A stretch of 64,000 nucleotides of DNA from Sporosarcina sp. FSL K6-1508 (lineage in GTDB: Bacteria; Bacillota; Bacilli; Bacillales_A; Planococcaceae): the NCBI RefSeq assembly GCF_038007465.1, contig NZ_JBBOXF010000001.1, forward strand, positions 1,928,501 through 1,992,500, given 5' to 3'. The notes beneath the pieces were generated by a model, which did no database searches, was not told the origin of the DNA, and worked only from the letters and a program-made list of their open reading frames with translations. Of the stretch, positions 27,214-35,292 are shown piece after piece. Position 1 is the first letter of the stretch. The number at the start of each line of letters is the position of its first letter. The position numbers and the translations under genes were made by a program.

Positions 27214-27576
27214 ATGACACAGGTTGTTGAAGTTACAAAAGCAGCGGCAATTCATGTAAGGGAAATGATGCTTCATAATGAAGAAGAAGGATCATTTCTG
27301 CGTGTCGCTGTGAACGGTGGAGGATGCAGCGGGTTGACATATGGTATGGGTTTCGAAACTGAAAAGTCACCGGACGATATTCTGCTTGAACAGCACGGTT
27401 TACAAATTCTCGTTTCTAGTGAAGATGCCGGAGTGCTTGAAGGCACACAAGTTGATTATAAAGAGTCCCTTATGGGTGGCGGATTTACGATAAATAACCC
27501 GAATGCAATTGCTTCATGCGGTTGCGGAACATCATTCAGAACAGCTAAGAAAGAAGGAACGCCAGCAGACTGCTGA
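27214..27576 (+). CDS. sufA: HesB/IscA-type A-type Fe-S carrier (SufA/YutM-like)
   Basis: A 120-residue A-type carrier. The three cluster-binding cysteines are in GGGCSGLTYG and the C-terminal SCGCGTSF. It likely transfers clusters to client enzymes such as LipA. Corresponds to B. subtilis YutM/SufA. Note that it lies 18 kb from the main suf operon, as is usual in Bacillales. AAGGTGA precedes the ATG. Confidence 0.93.
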   Translation: MTQVVEVTKAAAIHVREMMLHNEEEGSFLRVAVNGGGCSGLTYGMGFETEKSPDDILLEQHGLQILVSSEDAGVLEGTQVDYKESLMGGGFTINNPNAIASCGCGTSFRTAKKEGTPADC

Positions 27577-27590
27577 TCGTTACGCGGGCT

Positions 27591-27618
27591 CTCCTAAGTC
27601 ATGCTTAGGAGGGCTTTT
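27591..27618 (+). terminator. Terminator of the sufA-like gene
   Basis: Perfect 8-bp stem CTCCTAAG/CTTAGGAG and a T run of about five. Confidence 0.8.
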
Positions 27619-27683
27619 TAGTCTCATTATAATTGTAGGGGTTTAGTCAGTATTTTCAAATATTTGCTATTTCAAATATACTA

Positions 27684-27712
27684 TTGAAATGCCGTATCAA
27701 AAGGGCTACTAT
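27684..27712 (+). promoter_or_regulatory. Candidate promoter of the yumB-like gene
   Basis: TTGAAA and TACTAT with 17 nt spacing, about 115 nt before the coding start. Confidence 0.45.
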
Positions 27713-27724
27713 AAGAGATAGAAG

Positions 27725-27744
27725 TTTGTCGAAAAAATGACAAA
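27725..27744 (+). promoter_or_regulatory. Inverted repeat at the expected transcription start of yumB
   Basis: TTTGTCGAAAAAATGACAAA has 6-bp perfect arms. It lies just downstream of the predicted start site, an operator position. It resembles a Rex box only in the outer TTGT/ACAA, so the regulator is uncertain. Confidence 0.4.
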
Positions 27745-27825
27745 GGCCGGGACTGTGTAAATCGTCGGTGTATCGATTTCACGTGGGCTGGGCACATAAA
27801 AAAATCAAAGGTGGTTTCGATCTTC

Positions 27826-29043
27826 GTGAAAAGACCGACAATTTTAGTATTAGGTGCGGGTTATGGCGGTTTAACAACGGTTGTTAACTTGCAAAAATCT
27901 CTTGGAGCGGACGATGCAGATGTCGTTCTTATAAACAAAAATGATTACCATTATGAATCGACATGGCTTCATGAAGCTGCTGCGGGAACAATGTCTCCTG
28001 AATCTGTACGTTATGATATAGCAAATGTTATTAATAGTAATAAAGTTAAATTTATTAAAGCCGAAGTTCAAGCAATCGACGTTAGCGGGAAAGTCGTAAC
28101 GACAAACGTTGGTACTCATACATACGATTATCTTGTTATCTCGCTTGGTTTTGAAGGAGAAACATTCGGTATCCCAGGTCTTGATAAATATGCTTTCTCG
28201 ATTGCCAATGTTAAAGCTGCACGTCAAATCCGCGAACATATTGAATATCAATTCGCGACTTGGTCAACTGAAGAAGTTAAAGACGATAGCCGCCTGACAA
28301 TTATCGTAGGAGGAGCGGGCTTCACAGGAATCGAGTTCCTTGGTGAACTTGGTAACCGTGTTCCAGAACTTTGCAAAGAGTTCGACGTTCCGCAAGAAAA
28401 AGTACGTGTCCTATGTGTAGAAGCAGCCCCTATGGTTCTTCCAGGATTTGATCCTGAACTTGTGGAGTATGCAGTTAAACAATTGAACTCTAAAGGAATT
28501 GAATTCTCAATTGGTACACCAGTTGTAGAAGCTACTCCTGAGGGCGTCAATCTTAAAAAAGGCGAAGATGAGTTTGAATTTATCAAAGCTGGTACAGTCG
28601 TTTGGGCTGCTGGTGTGCGTGGTAACCGTTTGATTGAAGAAACGGGTATCGAAAACATGCGTGCTCGCGTTAAAGTAGACAAAGATCTTCGTGCACCTGG
28701 TCATTCTGATGTATTCATCGTTGGAGACTGCGCGCTTATGATCAACGAAGAAGTGAACCGTCCATTCCCGCCTACTGCACAAATTGCTATGCAACAAGGC
28801 GACATGTGTGCGAATAATATCATCGCACTTATGAAAGGCAATCCTACTTCAGAGTTCGTACCTGACTTAAAAGGAAGCGTTTGTTCACTAGGTGATAGCG
28901 ATGCAATTGGTGTAGTATTCGGTAAAAAAGTAACGGGTACTAAAGCTTCATTCATGAAAAAAATGATTGATAACCGTGCTCTATTCATGATTGGCGGAGC
29001 AGGTCTTACACTGAAAAAAGGTAAATTCAACTTACTTAAATAA
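27826..29043 (+). CDS. yumB: Type II NADH dehydrogenase-like protein (YumB-like)
   Basis: A 405-residue NDH-2-family flavoprotein. FAD motif VLGAGYGGL at residue 7, second dinucleotide motif IIVGGAGFTGIEFLGEL near 160, FIVGDCAL near 295 and the quinone-site-like FPPTAQIAMQQG. The GTG at 27826 (11 nt after AAAGGTGG) gives the family start KRPTILVLGAGYGG. It probably passes electrons from NADH to menaquinone. Paralogue of the gene at 24434. Confidence 0.9.
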   Translation: MKRPTILVLGAGYGGLTTVVNLQKSLGADDADVVLINKNDYHYESTWLHEAAAGTMSPESVRYDIANVINSNKVKFIKAEVQAIDVSGKVVTTNVGTHTYDYLVISLGFEGETFGIPGLDKYAFSIANVKAARQIREHIEYQFATWSTEEVKDDSRLTIIVGGAGFTGIEFLGELGNRVPELCKEFDVPQEKVRVLCVEAAPMVLPGFDPELVEYAVKQLNSKGIEFSIGTPVVEATPEGVNLKKGEDEFEFIKAGTVVWAAGVRGNRLIEETGIENMRARVKVDKDLRAPGHSDVFIVGDCALMINEEVNRPFPPTAQIAMQQGDMCANNIIALMKGNPTSEFVPDLKGSVCSLGDSDAIGVVFGKKVTGTKASFMKKMIDNRALFMIGGAGLTLKKGKFNLLK

Positions 29044-29054
29044 AACATTTTTGA

Positions 29055-29090
29055 AGCACCCGCCTGTCAATGACGGCGGGTGTTTTTTTT
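29055..29090 (+). terminator. Terminator of the yumB-like gene
   Basis: Stem CACCCGCC/GGCGGGTG (29057-29064 with 29075-29082) followed by eight T residues. Confidence 0.92.
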
Positions 29091-29168
29091 GAAAGATAAT
29101 AAAGTATAGTTATCAAAACTTACTGCGTTCCGGGCATCAGCCTTGCACTTTATCAAGGAGGGAAACTA

Positions 29169-29666
29169 ATGTCACGGAAAATGAGGGGTAATGTATGGCT
29201 TGGAGCAGCGGGTCTTGTTGTTAATAGCAAAGGACAGTGGCTTGTCGTTCGTAAAAAGTATGGTGGTCTTAAGGGGTTATGGTCCATTCCGGCAGGTTTC
29301 GTTGAAGGCAATGAAACGGCAGATCGAGCTGCAATTAGGGAAGTAAAAGAAGAGACGGGAATTATCTGCCGGCTTGAAGGTATGATTGGATTCCGTACCG
29401 GTGTATTGAACGGAGAAATTAGCGATAACATGGCTATATTTCTACTTACACTTGCGAAAGAAGACCAAGTCTTAATACCTCAGCTGAAAGAAATTTCGGA
29501 AGTGGCATGGAAAAGTCCATTTGAATTGAAAGAAGATAAGGATGTTTCTGTTATGATTCATGAGATTGCTGAAAAGGTGATTGAATCGGGTTTTGACGAA
29601 ATTGAAAATATCAATCCTGGAGATCAATTCGGCTATACTTCGTATAAACTCTTTTTCAAAAAGTGA
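29169..29666 (+). CDS. Nudix hydrolase
   Basis: A 165-residue Nudix protein with a complete Nudix box: G-x5-E-x7-REVKEETGI around residues 38-60. It should hydrolyse a nucleoside diphosphate derivative; the substrate is not predictable. AAGGAGGG lies upstream. No clear terminator after it. Confidence 0.9.
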   Translation: MSRKMRGNVWLGAAGLVVNSKGQWLVVRKKYGGLKGLWSIPAGFVEGNETADRAAIREVKEETGIICRLEGMIGFRTGVLNGEISDNMAIFLLTLAKEDQVLIPQLKEISEVAWKSPFELKEDKDVSVMIHEIAEKVIESGFDEIENINPGDQFGYTSYKLFFKK

Positions 29667-29785
29667 TACCGGCGATAGAATTATCTATTCGTCTAAATTT
29701 CGACAAATTATCGAACGGCTCTAGTAATGTTGAAAGCTTTCATCCGTTCCTGTAAAATAATGAATGGAAAACGGAGGTAGTTACA

Positions 29786-30112
29786 TTGGGAACCATTTCA
29801 CTAACGCACGTCGTATTATCCGTAATGATTTTCATTGTCATGTTTTTTGGTATAGGATTCCTTTTGAATATGCTTCTTCGAATGACATGGTTGATGGCCA
29901 TCATTTACCCGATTGTCGTCATACTGATTATTGATGAAGTAAAAGTGTATGAATACTTCACGAAACCGAAATACGCATTCCAACTTCTTGGAGAAAAGCT
30001 TTTGGCCCTGCATACAGCGGATATTCTCATTTTAGTAAGCGGACTGGTAGGAGCGATTATTTCAGGTATCGTTATTAAGCTACTCAGAAAACAAGGTTAT
30101 CAAATGTTTTAA
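29786..30112 (+). CDS. yuiB: YuiB-like membrane protein
   Basis: A 108-residue membrane protein with about three helices (residues 5-25, 30-50 and 75-100), matching B. subtilis YuiB, including FGIGFLLNMLLRMTWLMA and the end LRKQGYQMF. Function unknown. TTG start after ACGGAGG. Confidence 0.88.
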   Translation: MGTISLTHVVLSVMIFIVMFFGIGFLLNMLLRMTWLMAIIYPIVVILIIDEVKVYEYFTKPKYAFQLLGEKLLALHTADILILVSGLVGAIISGIVIKLLRKQGYQMF

Positions 30113-30157
30113 AAAAAAGGATGTGTACAAGCGATAAATGCTTGTAGACATCCTTTT
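30111..30157. terminator. Bidirectional terminator between yuiB and yuiD
   Basis: A stem of about 18 bp (one or two mismatches) with AAAAAAAA on one side and TTTTCC on the other, between converging genes. Confidence 0.85.
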
Positions 30158-30163
30158 CCTTAT

Positions 30164-30640
30164 TTAAATAATGAATGAATAAAGTATTACAGAGATGAGG
30201 ATACCAGTTACGGCTCCTGCGAACACCTCACTTGGTTTGTGACCTAGCAATGTTTTCAATTCTTGAATTTTTTGTTGACCATCTTTATGCTGCCAGCCTT
30301 TTGCCTCTTGGACGAACGTCTGGAAGTCCACTCGCATCTGATTGATGATAAGTGCTTGCTGTCCTGCTTGATAGCGAATTCCTGTGGCGTCAAACATAAC
30401 AATGACGGCAAAGATAGCCGAGACAGCAAAGAGGGGAGAATCAAGCCCGGATTCATAAGCAATCGCAGTGGTTAAGGATGTAACCGCGGCGGAATGGGAG
30501 CTTGGCATTCCACCTGTCGAGGTCATCAATTTCCAGTCAAGTTTACCGACAAGAAAAAAGTGGATCGGAATTTTGACGAATTGAGCAAAGACGATTCCAA
30601 ATAATGCCGCCAGGAGCGGGGTGTTTTGTAATAGGGCCAT
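30164..30640 (-). CDS. yuiD: Divergent PAP2-family membrane protein (YuiD-like)
   Basis: A 158-residue DUF212/divergent PAP2 protein, the same length as B. subtilis YuiD. TGGMPSSHSAAVTSL carries the PAP2-like catalytic histidine and FDATGIRYQAGQQA the second block. Probably a membrane phosphatase; substrate unknown. AAAGGAGTGG precedes the ATG. Confidence 0.9.
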   Translation of the reverse strand: MALLQNTPLLAALFGIVFAQFVKIPIHFFLVGKLDWKLMTSTGGMPSSHSAAVTSLTTAIAYESGLDSPLFAVSAIFAVIVMFDATGIRYQAGQQALIINQMRVDFQTFVQEAKGWQHKDGQQKIQELKTLLGHKPSEVFAGAVTGILISVILYSFII

Positions 30641-30816
30641 CTCGTTCCACTCCTTTTATTGTGCGAAAATTGTACAATAAGTATACCATATTGGCATGTG
30701 ACAAAAAAATAAGTTGTATATGTTGAACAATTGAATACGATGTAGTTGCCTCAAACGCAGAAGCTGATTTGTAGGAATAATTAATATATGTGTTGAATTA
30801 AAGAATTCCATTGAAC

Positions 30817-30934
30817 CGCTACGGCGCTAGGGGATACCTCCCGCCATAAGCCAAGCAGCTTCGCCGCCAGTCTTATGACTTCGGCTACCCCTGTTAAAGC
30901 GCCTTCGCTTAGTTTATACACCGGATTCAATAGT
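30817..30934. repeat. 424-bp repeat, unit 0 (3' part only)
   Basis: Matches the second half of the full units (compare 31150-31250), more diverged. It keeps the stem CATAAG (30845-30850) with CTTATG (30872-30877), altered on both sides relative to unit 2. Confidence 0.75.
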
Positions 30935-31358
30935 TCATCATAGATAATGAAATACATTTTCTCAAATAGACCATCCAGCGAAGGTGCGACTTCGTGGTAG
31001 CCGGAGCGATAAGACTGAAAGCGCTCTCCTTTCGGGCTTATCGCGGGAGGCATCCACAAAGCGCCGAAGCGATATTAGCAGGAATTCTAATTCTATCCTC
31101 CTGTATTGGGACATTCGTTGATCCCATTCTCGGGTGCGGATTGTAGATCGCTTGGCGCTTTGGGGATACCTTTCGCCATAAGCCTGGATTAGCGCTTCAC
31201 ATCCAGTCTTACGGCTTCGGCGACCCCTTTTCCGCGCCTGCGCTAGGGGGTTCATTATCGAGAGAAATGTAATGTTGAGATGTACATGCCGAGATTATAA
31301 AGTGAGTACTAGTTGACACTACTTAGATTCAAGAAAGACGCACTGCAGGTTGCAGATT
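30935..31358. repeat. 424-bp repeat, unit 1 (complete)
   Basis: Starts at TCATCATAGATAATGAAAT and repeats after 424 nt. About 93% identical to unit 2 over 294 aligned nt, with no indel. Contains the outer stem GCGATAAG/CTTATCGC, the hairpin CGAAG/CTTCG and the GCCATAAG...CTTACGGC stem. Confidence 0.9.
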
Positions 31359-31782
31359 TCATCAAAGCTAATGAAATGCTCTTTCTCACATAGGCCATCC
31401 AGCGAAGGCGCGTCTTCGTGGTAGCCGGAGCGATAAGACTGAAAGTGCTCTCCTTTCCGGCTTATCGCGGGAGGCATCCACAAAGCGTCGAAGCGGTATT
31501 AGCAGGAATTCTGATTCATTCCTCATGTATGGGGACATTCGTTGATCCCATTCTCGGGTGCGGATTGTAGATCGCTTGGCGCTTTGGGGATGCCTTTCAC
31601 CGTAAGCCTGGATTAGCGCTTCGCATCCAGTCTTACGGTTTCGGCGACCCCTTTGCCGCGCCTGCGCTAGGGTGTTCATTATCGAGAGAAATGTGATTTT
31701 TAGATGTATATGCCGAGATTATAATGTGAGTACTAGTTGATACTACGTATATTCAAGAAAGACACACTCCAGATTGCAGATT
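31359..31782. repeat. 424-bp repeat, unit 2 (complete)
   Basis: Exactly 424 nt long. The main stem reads ACCGTAAG (31599-31606) with CTTACGGT (31632-31639), fully paired; relative to unit 1 the closing pair changed from G-C to A-T on both sides. Confidence 0.9.
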
Positions 31783-32033
31783 TCATCACAGCTAATGAAA
31801 TACTCCTTTTCACATAGCCCATCCAGCGAAGGCGCGACTTCGTGGTAGCCGGAGCGATAAGAGCAAGGAGGGATGCAGCTCAATCCCTCCCAAGTGGTGT
31901 TCTTTCCGGCTTATCGCGGGAGGCATCCACAAAGCGCCGAAGCGATATTAGCAGGATATCTAATCCATTCATCCTGTATTGGGACATTCGTTGATCACAT
32001 TCGTTCGATTTATGGCACTCCAGGTTGCAAGTC
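31783..32033. repeat. 424-bp repeat, unit 3 (truncated, with swapped hairpin)
   Basis: Lacks the second half. Between the conserved arms GCGATAAG and CTTATCGC, the segment found in units 1 and 2 is replaced by a different one containing a perfect stem GGAGGGAT/ATCCCTCC. Confidence 0.85.
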
Positions 32034-32110
32034 TCATCATAGATAATGAAATGTGCTTTCTCACATAGACCATCCACAATGCGATATTAGCAGGATTTCT
32101 GATTCTATCC
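32034..32110. repeat. 424-bp repeat, unit 4 (fragment)
   Basis: Keeps only TCATCATAGATAATGAAAT, the CACATAGACCATCCA block and GCGATATTAGCAGGA-TTCTGATTC, with the middle deleted. Confidence 0.75.
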
Positions 32111-32174
32111 ATTATAAAGCACCTATGCCGTATTCATTTGTTCAAAATATATAGTACGGTTGCCGAACGAATCG

Positions 32175-32204
32175 TTACAAAGGGCAGAAAATTTAGGTTA
32201 TACT
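32175..32204 (+). promoter_or_regulatory. Candidate sigma-A promoter of pepA
   Basis: TTACAA and TATACT with 18 nt spacing, about 30 nt before the start codon. Confidence 0.6.
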
Positions 32205-32235
32205 AAAGAGTGTAAGAAAAAATGGGGGTAATTAA

Positions 32236-33747
32236 ATGAAAACGATAATTATGAATCCAGACTTTAGTAAGGTAGAAGCAGAAGTCCTCGTGATTGGTGT
32301 ACCTGAGCATCCAGAAAACGTGGAAGGGTGGGACGGATTTCTTAGTTCTTTCAGTCCACGCTTAACAGAATGGGTTAAATCCGGAGATATTAAAACTGAA
32401 TTCAAAAGTATTGTAAAAATGCCATCAGTTGAAATTAGTGGCTACGAACGTGTAATTTTCATCGGACTTGGTTTGCAAAAGGAATTGACTGAAGATCGGT
32501 TACGACAAGTATTTGCAGCAATCGGGAAAGCGCTTGCAAGCACGAAAACAACTTCAGCCGCTATTTGGACAGCTCCATTTACAAACGACAAGCTAACATG
32601 CGAAGATGTTGTTTTTGCTGCGTCGGAAGGAATTGGGCTTGGAATGTATAAGTTCGAAGGATACCGTACTGATTCAAATGAACGCGATGTTGCATTAGAA
32701 TCATTGTCATTTTTGTCAACAGCAGATGAAGATGCACTAAAAGCAGCATTCGAGGTAGGAACCGTGCATGCGCATGCGGTCAATGAAGCCCGTACGCTTG
32801 TCAATATGCCGCCAAATATTTTAACGGCGACTAAAATGGCGGAATACGCGCGCGATGTAGCCGAAAAATATGACTTTGAAATTGATGTGCTTGGCAAAAA
32901 AGAGATGGAAGAACTCGGCATGGGTGCCATTCTGGCAGTAAACAAAGGTTCAGTGGAGGAGCCTAAGTTAATTGTCATGAAGTACATGGCAACGGAAAAA
33001 TGGGAAGATGTTGTCGGCCTTGTTGGAAAGGGAATAACATATGATACCGGTGGTTATTCGTTGAAAACGAAAGACGGAATGGTTGGTATGAAAGGTGATA
33101 TGGGCGGTGCAGCTGCTGTTCTAGGTGCGATGACGATTATTGGCGAGTTACGCCCTGCAAAAAATGTTATCGCGGTCATCGCATCGACAGACAACATGGT
33201 TTCCGGAGATGCTTTCAAGCCGGACGATGTTATCACATCTCTAAGCGGAAAAACAATTGAAGTGCTAAATACAGATGCAGAAGGGCGTCTCGTTCTAGCA
33301 GATGCAGTTACATATGCCAAACAGGCTGGTGCAGACAGTCTGATTGACGTTGCGACCTTAACTGGCGGTGTCATTGTAGCGCTAGGAATGGATAAGACAG
33401 GGGCACTTACAAATGACGAAGGATTCTTTGAAGAGTTCATGCAAGCATCTATGGAAACGGGAGAGTTCGTTTGGAGGCTTCCATTGACGGAAAATGACAA
33501 GAAAAGACTTCGTAAAAGTGAAGTGGCAGACTTGAATAATTCCCCTGGCAGAGACGGCCATATGATTTTTGGCGGGGGATTTGTGGGTGAGTTTGCAGGG
33601 GATACACCTTGGATACACCTTGATATTGCAGGGACATCAGATGCCACGGCAGCACATGATTTAGGGCCAAAAGGCGCGACTGGTGTCATGGTACGTACCC
33701 TGGCGACATTTATTGAGCGAATGGCGGATACTGATATAGAAGGTTGA
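32236..33747 (+). CDS. pepA: Leucyl aminopeptidase (M17, PepA)
   Basis: A 503-residue M17 metallo-aminopeptidase. The N-terminal half is the regulatory domain; the catalytic half has GKGITYDTGGYSLK with a metal-binding Lys/Asp, and the family signature NTDAEGRLVLADA near residue 345. It releases N-terminal residues from peptides in the cytoplasm. Corresponds in context to yuiE of B. subtilis. GGGGG site upstream. Confidence 0.96.
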   Translation: MKTIIMNPDFSKVEAEVLVIGVPEHPENVEGWDGFLSSFSPRLTEWVKSGDIKTEFKSIVKMPSVEISGYERVIFIGLGLQKELTEDRLRQVFAAIGKALASTKTTSAAIWTAPFTNDKLTCEDVVFAASEGIGLGMYKFEGYRTDSNERDVALESLSFLSTADEDALKAAFEVGTVHAHAVNEARTLVNMPPNILTATKMAEYARDVAEKYDFEIDVLGKKEMEELGMGAILAVNKGSVEEPKLIVMKYMATEKWEDVVGLVGKGITYDTGGYSLKTKDGMVGMKGDMGGAAAVLGAMTIIGELRPAKNVIAVIASTDNMVSGDAFKPDDVITSLSGKTIEVLNTDAEGRLVLADAVTYAKQAGADSLIDVATLTGGVIVALGMDKTGALTNDEGFFEEFMQASMETGEFVWRLPLTENDKKRLRKSEVADLNNSPGRDGHMIFGGGFVGEFAGDTPWIHLDIAGTSDATAAHDLGPKGATGVMVRTLATFIERMADTDIEG

Positions 33748-33810
33748 TAGGCAATTGACCCCCTTCCTGCAGATTGATTTGAATAGGATAAGTGGGAAAG
33801 GGGAATGATT

Positions 33811-34062
33811 ATGCCTAGAGGTTTTCACGGTGGCGGCGGTCGTGGCCGCGGTTATGGTCACGGCGGCTTCGGTCGCGGTTTTGGTTTTGGTGAATTTGGA
33901 GGTCCTTTTATCGGGGGATTTGCAGGCAGTTTATTAGGTAGTGCATTATTCCCAGGGGGCGGATATGGCGGATATCAGTCTTATCAATACCCACCGTACC
34001 CATATCCATATCAGTACCCTGTATATCCGTATCAACCATACGGCTATTACGGGCCTTACTAA
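33811..34062 (+). CDS. Small Gly/Tyr/Pro-rich protein
   Basis: An 83-residue low-complexity protein: Gly- and His/Arg/Phe-rich (residues 3-30), a short hydrophobic stretch (GGFAGSLLGSALF, which could sit in a membrane or assemble) and a Tyr/Pro/Gln-rich tail (YPPYPYPYQYP). Such composition is common among spore or surface-associated proteins of Bacillales. ATG 33811 is 7 nt from AAAGGGG; ATG 33805 is too close. Function unknown. Confidence 0.7.
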   Translation: MPRGFHGGGGRGRGYGHGGFGRGFGFGEFGGPFIGGFAGSLLGSALFPGGGYGGYQSYQYPPYPYPYQYPVYPYQPYGYYGPY

Positions 34063-34068
34063 AAAGTA

Positions 34069-34112
34069 AAAAATACCTGTCAACCGAGTTTTCGGCTGGC
34101 AGGTATTTTTTT
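34069..34112. terminator. Terminator after the Gly/Tyr-rich gene
   Basis: Long imperfect stem (AAATACCTG...CAGGTATTT at the base) with a T run on the plus strand and A residues before it, so it may serve the converging mrp operon as well. Confidence 0.85.
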
Positions 34113-34161
34113 AAAGATAAGCGATTCAACTTAGGCCGTTGGCTAGATTCCGGCGCTTTTC

Positions 34162-34551
34162 TTAGTCTTCTTTCTGATGTGTTGAAGAATTCTTCGATTT
34201 TGCTTGTTTTACAACTTCAGCAAGATCATCCCCGACAGTAAGCTTTGTCGGCTTTACACCTGATATATAAGCTGCTCGGCTCATTAGATGTCCACCAATC
34301 GGAGAGGTAATAAACAGAAATGCAATTGCAAGAAGGAGTTGTATACTGAAATGTCCTTCTTTCAACCAAAAGTGAAAAAACACGCCTAACAGAATACTGA
34401 GCACACCGAGCGTCGCACTCTTAGAAGCAGCATGCGCCCTCGTATACACGTCCGGTAAACGAATAACACCAATGACTGTCACGATGGTGAAAACTATGCC
34501 AACGACGATTGTAAAGACAATGAGGATATTAGCTAGTACGATCACGCTCAA
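34162..34551 (-). CDS. mrpG: MrpG, Na+/H+ antiporter subunit G
   Basis: A 129-residue MnhG/MrpG subunit with three helices and the conserved GVIRLPDVYTRAHAASKSATLG near residue 28. The tail is Lys/Ser-rich. TTG start with AAAGGAG six nt upstream; the reading frame overlaps mrpF by 23 nt. Last gene of the seven-gene operon. Confidence 0.95.
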   Translation of the reverse strand: MSVIVLANILIVFTIVVGIVFTIVTVIGVIRLPDVYTRAHAASKSATLGVLSILLGVFFHFWLKEGHFSIQLLLAIAFLFITSPIGGHLMSRAAYISGVKPTKLTVGDDLAEVVKQAKSKNSSTHQKED

Positions 34552-34810
34552 TTATCTCTCCTTTCTCAATGAATTTGGAGAATGATACGGTTCCGATGAA
34601 TGACATAATCGCAATTAGCAAGATAACTTCCATGAAATATCCGGTATCGAATAAAATCGATAAGAGTGCGATTGCCGAAATGAGCATGACGCCGATTGCA
34701 TCCAGCGCAACGAGACGATCTGGAATAGAAGGACCGCGGTATACACGATACAAAAGACCGACAATTGATAGGATGACAAGAATGAGACAAATCCAAATGA
34801 ATGTCATCAT
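34529..34810 (-). CDS. mrpF: MrpF, Na+/H+ antiporter subunit F
   Basis: A 93-residue MrpF with three helices; YRVYRGPSIPDRLVALDAIGV is the family hallmark. GGAGGTGAG lies 6 nt before the ATG. It overlaps mrpE by 4 nt and mrpG by 23 nt. Confidence 0.95.
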   Translation of the reverse strand: MMTFIWICLILVILSIVGLLYRVYRGPSIPDRLVALDAIGVMLISAIALLSILFDTGYFMEVILLIAIMSFIGTVSFSKFIEKGEIIERDRTS

Positions 34811-35286
34811 GCGCGGCTCACCTCCTTAATCGCTTTTTCAAATGAATTTTTAATGGAATCGATTGCATCCTCAACATCATCGACGTCAATGGCGTGTATA
34901 TAGAGCGTCTTTTGATCGTCTGAGACGTTTAGAACGATTGTTCCTGGAGTCAATGTGATCAGACTTGATAACAATGTAATCTCCCAGTCATGTTCAAGGT
35001 CAGTCGGCAAGGCGAAAATCATCGGTTGAATATCCATCTTTGGCCGTAAGACGACTTGGAGTACAGAAATATTAGACAAAGTCAGCTCTTTGAAGAAGAG
35101 GAGTGCTAACTTTAAAGTCGCCCACAGTCGCCAGATATACAGTCTGTCCGGGAAAAAACGTCTCGTCATAATGATCAAAAGCAAACCAATCAAGAACCCG
35201 ATGATGAATGTCGAAGCGGTGAATGAGGTGCTCATGAACATCCAGACGAGAGCGATGAAAAAGTTCAATAATAGTTGAAATGCCAT
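34807..35286 (-). CDS. mrpE: MrpE, Na+/H+ antiporter subunit E
   Basis: A 159-residue MrpE. LTPGTIVLNVSDD and ALFFKELTLSNISVLQVVL are conserved. The second ATG (35286) is chosen: AGGAG lies 9 nt away and the result begins MAFQLLLN as in B. subtilis; the first ATG (35292) is 3 nt from the site. Confidence 0.94.
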   Translation of the reverse strand: MAFQLLLNFFIALVWMFMSTSFTASTFIIGFLIGLLLIIMTRRFFPDRLYIWRLWATLKLALLFFKELTLSNISVLQVVLRPKMDIQPMIFALPTDLEHDWEITLLSSLITLTPGTIVLNVSDDQKTLYIHAIDVDDVEDAIDSIKNSFEKAIKEVSRA

Positions 35287-35292
35287 CGTCAT

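Larger units (their letters stand above)
30641..32235. other. Gene-free repeat region of 1.6 kb
   Basis: Between yuiD and pepA I find no gene I trust. From 30817 to about 32110 it is an array of a 424-bp repeat (two complete and three partial units, listed separately). Two 97-codon minus-strand open frames inside the complete units are judged non-coding: 20 base changes between units give 13 amino-acid changes. The last 120 nt hold the pepA promoter. Confidence 0.7.

Noticed and set aside
30962..31679. Two 97-codon minus-strand open frames in repeat units 1 and 2 as small protein genes
   Set aside because: Between the units 20 base changes give 13 amino-acid changes, which is no sign of protein-level selection; neither has a convincing ribosome site, and stem pairing explains the changes better.
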